Made by a program: the position numbers and the translations under genes. 64,000 nt of DNA from Micromonosporaceae bacterium (lineage in GTDB: Bacteria; Actinomycetota; Actinomycetes; Mycobacteriales; Micromonosporaceae), in the NCBI GenBank assembly GCA_009377645.1, contig WHTQ01000010.1, positions 1 through 64,000 of the forward strand, given 5' to 3'. The notes beneath the pieces were generated by a model, which ran no database searches, had not been told where the DNA came from, and saw nothing but the letters and a program-made list of their open reading frames with translations. Every line of letters starts with the position of its first letter. The first letter of the stretch is position 1. Below, in pieces: positions 54,979-64,000 of the stretch.

Positions 54979-55652
54979 CCTGCCCGTACAGCCACTCCGA
55001 CGGGGCCTACGTGCTGGGCGCGCTGAGCCCGGCCGAGCGGACCAGCTACGAGGCTCACCTAGCCGGGTGCGAGCAGTGTGCCGCCGCGGTGGCGCGGCTG
55101 GCGCCGGTGCCCGGGCTGCTCGGCCGGGTGGACCCGGAGGCGCTGAACCGGGGCGCGCCCGGCCCGGCCCGGCTGCCGCAGCTGCTCCGGAGCGTCACCG
55201 CGCAGCGGCGCCGGCAGACCCGGGTGCGCCGGTGGCGGCTGGCGGTCGTGGCGGCCGCCGCGGCGCTGCTCGGGGTGGCGGCCACCACCGCCGGGACCGG
55301 CCTGGCCGGCGGCTGGAGCGCGTCCGGACCGGACGCTCCGATGGTGCCGATGGAGCCGGTGGTCTCGGTCGTGCCGGTGGCCGCGGAGGTGGCCACCGAA
55401 CCGGTGACCGGCGGGACCGAAGTGCGGATGACCTGCTGGTATCTGCCGGTGGCCTACAACGCACCGGCCGGCACGTTCCGGCTGGTCGCGATCGGACCCG
55501 ACGGTGAGCGCGAGCAGCTCGGCTCGTGGTGGGCGGCCCCGGGCGACGAGGTGGCGCTGACCGGCCTGACCCGGTTCGCCGGCGACCAGCTGGTGCGGCT
55601 GGAGCTGCACAGCTCCAGCGGCACCGCGCTGCTGGCCCGCAGCTTCTCCTGA
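54975..55652 (+). CDS. Membrane anti-sigma factor with a zinc-binding domain (RslA-like)
   Basis: The N-terminal 60 residues form a ZAS domain with H28-x3-C32-x2-C35 (HLAGCEQC) and possible further ligands C3 and H7. A membrane helix lies near 88-113 (LAVVAAAAALLGVAATTAG), followed by an outside domain of about 110 residues. The protein binds the sigma factor on the inner face and releases it on oxidation or zinc loss. 225 residues. GTG 54975 overlaps the sigma gene (GTGA). Confidence 0.87.
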   Translation: MTCPYSHSDGAYVLGALSPAERTSYEAHLAGCEQCAAAVARLAPVPGLLGRVDPEALNRGAPGPARLPQLLRSVTAQRRRQTRVRRWRLAVVAAAAALLGVAATTAGTGLAGGWSASGPDAPMVPMEPVVSVVPVAAEVATEPVTGGTEVRMTCWYLPVAYNAPAGTFRLVAIGPDGEREQLGSWWAAPGDEVALTGLTRFAGDQLVRLELHSSSGTALLARSFS

Positions 55653-55676
55653 CTCCACCTGGGAGGCCCGGGAAGC

Positions 55677-56093
55677 TCAGCGGGCCTTCCCGATCATGTT
55701 GAGCAGCCAGCTCACCAGCCCGATGACGAGTGCGCCCAGGATGGCCGAGGGCCAGAAGTTGGCGACCTCGAAGCCGAGCCCGAACACCTCCTGGCTCAGC
55801 CACGACGTCAGCAACAGCAGCGCCCCGTTCACCACGATCGCGACCAGCCCGAGTGTGAGCGCGTACGCGGCGCAGCCGATCGTCTTGATGATCGGCTGCA
55901 GCACCGCGTTGACGATGCCGAAGATGACCGCGACCAGCAGCACGGTGCCGAACCAGCGACCGCTGAACGTCTCGTCGGTCAGCTCGATCCGGGCCTCGCG
56001 GCCGAACACCGAGCTGATGACGTTGTCGGAGAACAGCAGCGTGGCCACCCACAGCGCGACGGCGCTGATGACGAGTCTGAGGATCAGTCTCAT
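55677..56093 (-). CDS. Phage-holin-family-like membrane protein (mycobacterial 4-TMS type)
   Basis: A 138-residue protein with four hydrophobic segments: LILRLVISAVALWVATLLF, VLLVAVIFGIVNAVLQPII, LGLVAIVVNGALLLLTSWL and ILGALVIGLVSWLLNMI. The IVNAVLQPIIK block is the signature of the widespread PF04020 group, which is annotated as holin-like but is mostly chromosomal and of unknown role. Single gene, convergent with the anti-sigma gene. ATG 56093 is the only start. Confidence 0.8.
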   Translation of the reverse strand: MRLILRLVISAVALWVATLLFSDNVISSVFGREARIELTDETFSGRWFGTVLLVAVIFGIVNAVLQPIIKTIGCAAYALTLGLVAIVVNGALLLLTSWLSQEVFGLGFEVANFWPSAILGALVIGLVSWLLNMIGKAR

Positions 56094-56324
56094 GCCCCGG
56101 ATCTTGTCACGTCCGGGGCGGTTCCGCCGCCCCGATGCCGATCTGCGGTGTTCCACAGTGATCAGGATGGATAACGTAAGGTGATGGGCTGACTACGGTT
56201 GGTCCTACTCGGCCACCGTTCGAGCGGCACCCCCGCGTACCCGGAACGCCGGTCTATGTGATCGTGCGGCCACTGTGTAGGTTGTACGCGAACGCTAGCC
56301 ACAGCCGAGACCGAGGAGGTGGCC

Positions 56325-58022
56325 GTGACCGACTGGGCGCCGGCCACCGATGCCGAGGCAGCGATGCGGGAGGCGTTGCGCGCCGACGACCAGGAACTAT
56401 ACTTCCAGATCCTGGCCCGGGTCGAGCTGCTCCTGCCAATCTCCTCGGAAGCGATCGCCGGGCGGGTGCCGATGGGCTGGGGCACCTGGACCGCCGGCGA
56501 GCGGACCCATGTGCTCGCCTTCACCTCGTCCGAGGCGATGCACGCCTGCCTGGCCGAGCACGCCGGCTCCGCCCGCAAGATCCCCTACTACGAGCTGGCC
56601 GCGGCCTGGCCGAACCTGGACTGGTGGCTCGCGGTCAACCCGGGTCTGCCGATCGAGGGCTACCTGCCGGCCTGGTTCGTGTCCCAGCTCGCCCGCGGGG
56701 ACGTCCGGCTGCCGAGCCGGGCGCCGGGGGCGCAGAGCCGGGCCGAGCGGGCCGAGACACTCGGGCGGGCGGCCACCGCCCACCCGCTGGGTCGCTCCGG
56801 GATGTTGCTGGAGGGCCAGTTGGTGAGCCCGCCGGTGGAGGCGTCCCGGGCGGCGGCCCCGCTGACCCCGGCGGCCATGCCGAGGACCTCGTTCCCGCCC
56901 GCCGCCGTACCCGGTGGCCCGTCCCCGGCGACGGCCGCGCCGGTTCCGGTTCCCCCTCCCGCCCCCGCCCCCGCTCCGGGTCCGGTCGCCGCTCCGGCGG
57001 CCGCCCCGGAGCCCGCTCCCGCCGCGACGGCGGACGAGCCGGAGTGGCCGGACTTCGACCCGGCCAACGACCTGGAGGCGCGGCTGCTGGCCGCCGCCTC
57101 CTCCGGCAGCCCGGACCAGTTCCTGTCGACCCTGTTGCTGGCCAAGGTGCTGCTGCCGGTCGCCGACGGGGCGGACCCGGCGACCCGACCCGGGGAGCCC
57201 GGCTTCGTCTGGCGGACCGACAAGATCGACGACCAGCCGTACGTGGTGGTCTACACCTCTCCCGAGCGGATGGCCGAGCATCTGGAGCACCCGGCCGACC
57301 CGATCGGGGTCCGGTTCATGCAGCTGATCCGGGCCTGGCCGGACGAGTCGTGGTCGCTGGCCGTGAACCCGGGTACGCCGGTCGGGGCCACCCTGCCGGG
57401 CAGCCAGATCACCGGGCTGGTGAGCTCGGCGGCCGAGGTCGGTCTGGACGACGACGCCGGGGCGGCCGGCGAGTCCGGTTCCGGCGCGACCGCCCGGGCT
57501 ACCGCCACCGCCACCGCCACCGGACAGGCCACAGTAGAGCAGCCGATCCCGATGCAGAAGGTGGTGGCGAGCAGCCAGCTCGGGTGGTATCTGGATCGGG
57601 GCTACGACCGGGTCTGCGGCTTCGTGCACCGGGAGCAGGAGGTGGCCCACCTGCGGACCCCGGCCAAGCTGGCGGGCGCGCTCGGGCTCCGCTACGAAGG
57701 CAGCCCGTTCGCCCCGGACGCCGACGAGATCTACATTCTCCGGTGGCTCGCGTACCGGCCGACCCTCTACCGGATCCCGTACGGTGGCCGCACCGAGGCC
57801 GCGATGGCCGCGATGGAGGGGTGGGTCATCGAGCGGGCACCGTTTCGGGGCAACGGGTTCACCCCGGCCGAGAGCGAAGACGTGATCGCGGAGTTCAAGG
57901 TGGACAGCGTGCGGCTGCCACACGGCGCGCAGCTGTGGCGGCTGCGGGTCGACGGCGGCTCGCAGCTGGTGGCGCTGCTCGAGTCGGACGGCCCGACCTG
58001 GCGCCGGGTCGAGGAGTCCTGA
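56325..58022 (+). CDS. Twin SseB-domain protein
   Basis: Two SseB N-terminal-type domains (residues about 15-125 and 240-350, marked by VLAFTSSEAMHACLAEHAG and VVVYTSPERMAEHLEHPAD, and the shared LAVNPG) flank a Pro/Ala-rich linker. A third C-terminal region (370-565) has AFDRVCGFVHR-like LDRGYDRVCGFVHREQEVAH and a SRC-like fold. SseB domains bind other proteins and were named for serine sensitivity. The function here is unknown. GTG 56325 is preferred over 56319 because GAGGAGG ends at 56319. The next gene begins 1 base after its stop. Confidence 0.75.
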   Translation: MTDWAPATDAEAAMREALRADDQELYFQILARVELLLPISSEAIAGRVPMGWGTWTAGERTHVLAFTSSEAMHACLAEHAGSARKIPYYELAAAWPNLDWWLAVNPGLPIEGYLPAWFVSQLARGDVRLPSRAPGAQSRAERAETLGRAATAHPLGRSGMLLEGQLVSPPVEASRAAAPLTPAAMPRTSFPPAAVPGGPSPATAAPVPVPPPAPAPAPGPVAAPAAAPEPAPAATADEPEWPDFDPANDLEARLLAAASSGSPDQFLSTLLLAKVLLPVADGADPATRPGEPGFVWRTDKIDDQPYVVVYTSPERMAEHLEHPADPIGVRFMQLIRAWPDESWSLAVNPGTPVGATLPGSQITGLVSSAAEVGLDDDAGAAGESGSGATARATATATATGQATVEQPIPMQKVVASSQLGWYLDRGYDRVCGFVHREQEVAHLRTPAKLAGALGLRYEGSPFAPDADEIYILRWLAYRPTLYRIPYGGRTEAAMAAMEGWVIERAPFRGNGFTPAESEDVIAEFKVDSVRLPHGAQLWRLRVDGGSQLVALLESDGPTWRRVEES

Positions 58023-58023
58023 T

Positions 58024-58386
58024 ATGCGCGACGGATACGTGGCCCGCTGGCAAGGGGTGGAGTACGAGGCCAGCCCGGACGGCGCGTCGGTGCGGCTGTA
58101 CCGGCCGTCCCCGGCCGACGGGTTCACCCGGGTGCGGGACGGGCGGCACGTCAAGGTGGCGGCGATGTCCGAGATCGAGGACCTGCGGTACGTGCGGACC
58201 ACCTGCTCCTGGCGCGGCGAGCCGTTCATCGTGCTGGCCGAGTATGAGAGCTGGTTGCGGGTGGAGTACACCGGCGGGAAGGCGACGGTCGCGGGCTCGC
58301 TCGGGCTGGAGGAGTTCGAGTTCGGCGTCTACCAGGGCTGGGTGCCGGCCGCCGAGGTCACCGACCTGCGCGAGTACCGCGTCTGA
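58024..58386 (+). CDS. Conserved small protein linked to the twin-SseB gene (unrecognised)
   Basis: A 120-residue protein (MRDGYVARWQGVEYEASPD, then RLYRPSPADGFTRVRDGRHV and FEFGVYQGWVPAAEVTDLRE). It has no signal or membrane segment. Its ATG lies one base after the stop of the SseB gene, so the two are translated together and probably act in one process. I recognise no family. Confidence 0.65.
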   Translation: MRDGYVARWQGVEYEASPDGASVRLYRPSPADGFTRVRDGRHVKVAAMSEIEDLRYVRTTCSWRGEPFIVLAEYESWLRVEYTGGKATVAGSLGLEEFEFGVYQGWVPAAEVTDLREYRV

Positions 58387-58421
58387 CCCCGGGACCGGCG
58401 GGCGCGGGTATGGTGACGGGC

Positions 58422-59345
58422 ATGGCGACCGGGGTGGACGACAGCTACGTGCTGATCGAGGGGCCATGGACGCACCGGTTCGTCACCGCCAACGGCACCA
58501 GGTTCCACGCGGTCGAGGCCGGCGCCGGCCCGCTGGTGCTGTTCCTGCACGGGTTCCCCGAGTTCTGGTGGGCGTGGCACAAGGTGTTGCCGGCGGTGGC
58601 CGGAGCCGGATACCGGGCGGTGGCGGTAGACCTGCGCGGCTACGGCGCCTCCGACAAGCCCCCGCGGGGGTATGACGGCTACACCATGGCCGGCGACATC
58701 GCCGGACTGATCCGGGGGCTGGGGGAGCGGTCGGCGACGCTGGTCGGTGCCGGCTACGGCGGGATGGTGGCGTGGACCGCCGCCGCGTTCCACCCGCGGC
58801 TGGTCCGGCGGCTGGTGGTGGTCGGTGCCGCGCACCCGCTGCGGATGCGGGCCGCGGTGGTGGTCGACCCGCGGGGGCAGCTGTCGGCCGCCGCGCCGGT
58901 GCTGCGGTTCCAGATCCCGCGGTACGAGCACGTGCTGACCCGCGACGACGCGGCACTGGTCGAGGAGTTCCTGCGCCGGTGGAGCGGCGCGGGCTGGGCC
59001 GGCTCCGGGGAGTTCCCGGACTATGCGGCGAAGTGCCGGCAGGCGATGCAGATCCCGCAGGCCGCGTTCTGCGCGCTCGAGACCTACCGGTGGGCGTTCC
59101 GGTCGGTGCTGCGGCTGCGCGGCTACCGGTTCGTGCGGCTGATGCAGCAGCCGCTGGTCACCCCCACCCTGCAGCTGCACGGGGAGCGGGACACCGCGGT
59201 GCTGCCACGGACCGCGCTCGGTTCGGGGCGGTACGTGATCGCCGGGTACGAGTGGCGGCTGCTCGACGGGATCGGTCACTTCCCGCACGTCGAGTCCCCG
59301 GAGCTGGTGGTCTCGGAGATCCTGCGCTGGGCGAAGCCCGGGTAA
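58422..59345 (+). CDS. Alpha/beta hydrolase-fold protein lacking the usual nucleophile
   Basis: The protein resembles epoxide-hydrolase-type enzymes: the oxyanion region LFLHGFPEFWWAWHKVLP, VDLRGYGASDKPP, and C-terminal acid and His (HGERDTAV and GIGHFPHVE). Where the nucleophile should be (GHDWGG), it has GAGYGG, with Gly at 111 in place of Asp or Ser. It may therefore be a non-catalytic fold or use another residue. ATG 58422 or 58410 may be the start. 307 residues from 58422. Confidence 0.75.
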   Translation: MATGVDDSYVLIEGPWTHRFVTANGTRFHAVEAGAGPLVLFLHGFPEFWWAWHKVLPAVAGAGYRAVAVDLRGYGASDKPPRGYDGYTMAGDIAGLIRGLGERSATLVGAGYGGMVAWTAAAFHPRLVRRLVVVGAAHPLRMRAAVVVDPRGQLSAAAPVLRFQIPRYEHVLTRDDAALVEEFLRRWSGAGWAGSGEFPDYAAKCRQAMQIPQAAFCALETYRWAFRSVLRLRGYRFVRLMQQPLVTPTLQLHGERDTAVLPRTALGSGRYVIAGYEWRLLDGIGHFPHVESPELVVSEILRWAKPG

Positions 59346-59348
59346 GGT

Positions 59349-60455
59349 ATGAAGATGGGCCTGCCGCAGATCTCCGTCAGCGGGTCGCCGGCCGAGTGCG
59401 GCGCGGCCTATGGTGAGCAGACCCGGGACCGGACCGCGGCCAACCTGGTCGCCTACCGGCGGCGGTTCCGGGACCAGGCGGGGCTTTCGCCACCGGCGGT
59501 GCGGGCCGCCGGGGCGGCGTTCCGGGCGGCGACGATCGAGCACCACCCGCGGATCGCGGCGATGCTGGACGGGCTGGCCGAGGGTTCCGGGGTGCCGGCT
59601 GAGGAGATCTACGCGCTGAACGCCCGCACCGAGCTGCTGTACGGGCAGCCCGAGCGGGAGGGGTGTACGGCGGTCGGGGTGCTCGGCACCCACACCGCTA
59701 CCGGGCACCTGCTGCTGGGGCAGAACTGGGACTGGCACCCCGACCAGCGGGACGCGATCCTGTTGCTGCGCACCACCGACGAGCGCGGGCATACGGTGCT
59801 GACGCTGGCCGAGGCCGGGATGCTCGCCAAGACCGGGCTGAACTCCGCCGGGGTGGGGCAGTGCCTGACCATGCTGGCCTGCGATCGGGACGGGCTCGGG
59901 GCCACCCGCCCGCCCGGTGTGCCGTACCACGTCCTGGCCCGCGCCACCCTGGAGGCGGACTCGCTCGGGTGGGCGCTGCGGGTGGCCTGCCGCAGCCCCC
60001 GGAACGCCTCGGTCAACCTGCTGCTCGGCCAGGCCGGAGCGGAACCGGTCGACGCTGAGCTGATCGACCTGGAGCTGGTGCCCGGCGACGTGGGCTGGCT
60101 GCACCCGACCGGCGGGATGATCACGCACGCGAACCACCTGGAGACCAGCCTGCCGGTGCACGACATCCAGCGGGATTGGGGCGGTTCGTCGCTGTTCCGG
60201 GCGGCCCGGGCGCGGCGGCTGCTGGCCGAGACGGTGGCGGCCGGCAAGACCACCCCGGACGACCTGGCGGCGGTCTTCGTCGACCACGCCAGCTTCCCGC
60301 ACGCGATCTGCCGCCACGTGGACGAGCGGGTGCCGCCGGTGGAGCGTTCGGAGTCGGCCTGCTCGGTGCTGCTCGACCTGACCGGGCGCCGGTTCGGGAT
60401 CGCCGAGGGCCCGCCCTGCCAGCATGCCTACACCTGGCTGGACCTGGCCGGCTGA
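59349..60455 (+). CDS. C45-family N-terminal-nucleophile hydrolase (acyl-CoA:6-APA-acyltransferase-like)
   Basis: An Ntn hydrolase of the C45 group. The catalytic Cys (C106) is in EGCTAV, preceded by ALNARTELLY and followed by GQNWDWHPDQRDAILLLR. In relatives the chain is cut before the Cys to give the mature enzyme. Substrates are varied (penicillin precursors, bile salts, acyl amides) and cannot be read here. 368 residues. ATG 59349 or 59355. Confidence 0.82.
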   Translation: MKMGLPQISVSGSPAECGAAYGEQTRDRTAANLVAYRRRFRDQAGLSPPAVRAAGAAFRAATIEHHPRIAAMLDGLAEGSGVPAEEIYALNARTELLYGQPEREGCTAVGVLGTHTATGHLLLGQNWDWHPDQRDAILLLRTTDERGHTVLTLAEAGMLAKTGLNSAGVGQCLTMLACDRDGLGATRPPGVPYHVLARATLEADSLGWALRVACRSPRNASVNLLLGQAGAEPVDAELIDLELVPGDVGWLHPTGGMITHANHLETSLPVHDIQRDWGGSSLFRAARARRLLAETVAAGKTTPDDLAAVFVDHASFPHAICRHVDERVPPVERSESACSVLLDLTGRRFGIAEGPPCQHAYTWLDLAG

Positions 60456-60487
60456 CAGGGATCTCTCAGGAAAGGCCCATTAACATC

Positions 60488-60823
60488 ATGTGGGTGGAGA
60501 TGACGTGTCCGAAGTGCCAAGGCCAGATGCGACAGTACGAGCGCGGCGGCGTGACCGTCGACCAGTGCACCGAATGCCGGGGGATCTTCCTGGATCGGGG
60601 TGAGCTGGACCGCCTGATCGACGCGGAGAACGCCTGGCACCAGGCTTCCGCGCCGCCCGCGCCGCCCGCGCCGCAACCACAGGTGCACCCGGGCTCGCAG
60701 CCGCGGTACCGCGACTACGACTCGGACGAGTACCCGATGTATGGGCGCGGCGGGCACGGCGGGCACGGGGGGTACGGCAAGCGCAAGAAGCGCGGCGGCT
60801 TCCTGGGCGAGCTGTTCGACTAA
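60488..60823 (+). CDS. zf-TFIIB-type zinc-ribbon protein
   Basis: CPKC at the start and CTECRGIFLDRGELDRLID form the zf-TFIIB zinc ribbon and its helix. The tail is rich in Pro, Ala, Gly and His (GGHGGHGGYGKRKKR). Similar small proteins are common in bacteria and have no settled function. ATG 60488, or ATG 60500 with GGTGGAG before it, would be the start. 111 residues. Confidence 0.8.
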   Translation: MWVEMTCPKCQGQMRQYERGGVTVDQCTECRGIFLDRGELDRLIDAENAWHQASAPPAPPAPQPQVHPGSQPRYRDYDSDEYPMYGRGGHGGHGGYGKRKKRGGFLGELFD

Positions 60824-60841
60824 CGTGCGGATGTAAGCCGG

Positions 60842-62809
<1,968 letters not shown>

Positions 62810-62876
62810 CTGGGCTCCCTCGCGATCGCTTCTGTCTACTTTCCTTACAGCGCGCCTAATCGTTTAGAGTACGACG

Positions 62877-63620
62877 ATGCGTCGCGATCCGCTGACCGGG
62901 CTAGGGGAACTGGCCGGCGTGGCGTCGGCGCTGGAAAGCGCCCGGGCCGCGGTCGACGACGCGTACCGCCACCCGGCGTTGCGGCGGCGCGGCGGCGAGG
63001 TCGCCGCGGAGGCCAGCCTACACGCCGCGGTGGCCAGTGCGGCGCTGGCCGGCAGCCGGTACGAGGTGGCGGAGGTGCGTGCCGGCACGGTCACCGACCC
63101 GGTGTTGCAGGGGGCGCTGCGGTGTGCGGAGGCGCTGCCCGGGCTGGCCGACCGGTGGCGGCAGGCACCCCGGCAGGTGCTCGCGCGGCTGCACCTGCTG
63201 GCCGCGCGGGGGGCGGTGGACGACACCGAGCTGGGTCGGCCGGTGGCCGGGCCGGAGGTCAGGGCCCGGTTGGATGGGCTGGTCGACGGGGTGCTCCGGG
63301 ACAGCCCACCCGGACTGCTACGGGCCGCGGTGGTGCACGGAGAGCTGCTGGCGCTGCGCCCGTTCGCCGGCCCGTACGGGGTGGTGGCGCGGGCCGCCGC
63401 CCGGCTGGAGCTGATGACCGGCGGGTTCGACCCGCGCGGCCTGGTGCTGGTGGATGCCGCGCACCTGGCCCGGGAGCCGGAGTATGTCGGGGCGGCCGGT
63501 GCCTTCGCGACCGGCACGCCGGACGGTGTGCGGGCGTGGCTGCGGCACTGCGGTGGCGCGGCGGCGACCGGTGCGGACAGACTGGTCGAGATCGCGGACG
63601 GGCTGGCCCGGCCGGCCTGA
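62877..63620 (+). CDS. Degenerate Fic-like protein
   Basis: The protein has mostly helical features like Fic domains: ARAAVDDAYRHPALRRRG and ALRCAEALPGLADRWR near the start. The catalytic loop is RPFAGPYGVVAR (161-172), where functional Fic proteins have HPFx[D/E]GNGRxxR. Only Pro, Phe, one Gly and the last Arg are kept; the catalytic His is Arg. It probably does not AMPylate. 247 residues from ATG 62877. The divergent acs gene is a common neighbour in relatives. Confidence 0.6.
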   Translation: MRRDPLTGLGELAGVASALESARAAVDDAYRHPALRRRGGEVAAEASLHAAVASAALAGSRYEVAEVRAGTVTDPVLQGALRCAEALPGLADRWRQAPRQVLARLHLLAARGAVDDTELGRPVAGPEVRARLDGLVDGVLRDSPPGLLRAAVVHGELLALRPFAGPYGVVARAAARLELMTGGFDPRGLVLVDAAHLAREPEYVGAAGAFATGTPDGVRAWLRHCGGAAATGADRLVEIADGLARPA

Positions 63621-63623
63621 CCG

Positions 63624-64000
63624 CTACGGCTGCGCGTCCGGTGGGCCGGGTGGGTCCGGCCGACCGGGGCCCTCCGGCCGAGCGGGTACGTCCGGCGGGG
63701 CGGAGCCCGGCAGGGGCTGCCAATGACCCGGTGCTGGCGGCTGACCCGGTGCTGGCGGCGGGCCGGCTGCCGGCGGCCCGGGCGGCGCGGACCGGCCGCT
63801 CACGGCGATCGCCGGCCCCACCCCGAAGTGGTTGAGCAGCGCGCCGGCCAGTGCGATGGTCGCACCGATCAGCATCACCACAGCTCCCCAACCGGTGCTC
63901 AACGCGACCTCCTGCGCCTGGAACGTGGGGTCGGCATCGGCCAGCCGGCGGGCTCCGACGAGCACATGCTTGTCGGAGGCGATCATCCCGAGCAGCACCA
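63624..64000 (-). CDS. Membrane protein, C-terminal part (cut by window edge)
   Basis: The reading frame runs off the right edge. The visible 125 residues include two hydrophobic segments (LSTGWGAVVMLIGATIALAG and, before it, part of LLGMIASDKHVLVGARR) and a Pro/Ala/Gly-rich tail ending DPPGPPDAQP. No family signature is visible, and the start lies outside the window or at GTG 63998. It converges on the Fic-like gene, leaving only 3 bases between stops. Confidence 0.5.
   Translation of the reverse strand, partial: VLLGMIASDKHVLVGARRLADADPTFQAQEVALSTGWGAVVMLIGATIALAGALLNHFGVGPAIAVSGRSAPPGPPAAGPPPAPGQPPAPGHWQPLPGSAPPDVPARPEGPGRPDPPGPPDAQP

Noticed and set aside
55677-56093. Prophage holin
   Set aside because: The family name includes holin, but no phage genes are nearby and the family is mostly chromosomal.

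Overview
The window looks like the chromosome of a high-GC actinomycete, most likely from the Micromonosporales. Most of it runs near 75% GC, GTG starts and 4-base GTGA/ATGA overlaps are common, and the gene set is typical of filamentous actinobacteria: an MsiK/UgpC-like ATPase, HelR, futalosine-pathway menaquinone genes, a SigL/RslA-like pair and a complete nuoA-N operon. The family assignment is inference from gene content. There are no rRNA genes, complete insertion sequences, CRISPR arrays or prophages. One tRNA (Thr-UGU) is present.

Layout. 1-9000: the start of a sugar-ABC ATPase, a thiamine-binding-family protein, tRNA-Thr, a secreted GLPLD-repeat protein, a two-RCK ion-channel protein, a secreted serine protease, a PAP2 phosphatase overlapping an APC permease, and nagA coupled to a ROK kinase that has lost its middle. 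9265-12080: a visibly lower-GC cassette, padR - pentapeptide-repeat protein - ABC ATPase - ABC permease, with its own promoter. 12209-17119: helR, mqnA and two tandem secreted beta-lactamase-fold proteins. 17289-21072: the phenylacetyl-CoA epoxidase operon paaABCDE. 21265-31359: aldo/keto reductase, ogt, mqnC, a MocR regulator, two secreted proteins with duplicated leaders, DoxX, an AlbA_2 regulator behind a 41-bp palindrome, and menG.

31478-49744 is the respiratory core: a menJ-like reductase, nuoA to nuoN in standard order and a polyprenyl diphosphate synthase, most likely read from a promoter carrying a Rex-type operator. Together with mqnA, mqnC and menG, the window links menaquinone synthesis to the NADH dehydrogenase that reduces it. 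49806-64000: an Rpn-like protein, an L,D-transpeptidase lipoprotein, an MFS/IclR divergent pair, a SigL-like ECF sigma factor with its anti-sigma factor and a matching autoregulatory promoter, a small membrane protein, a twin-SseB protein with a companion, several hydrolases, acetyl-CoA synthetase, a degenerate Fic-like protein and a truncated membrane protein.

Points of most interest: the PadR/pentapeptide/ABC cassette, which resembles the McbG plus McbEF immunity set; a 48-bp palindrome inside the nuo operon bridged by a 28-codon ORF that keeps translational coupling; a roughly 45-bp repeat found three times inside operons; the Rex site ahead of menJ-nuo; and several enzymes that have lost catalytic residues (the ROK kinase, an alpha/beta hydrolase and the Fic-like protein).
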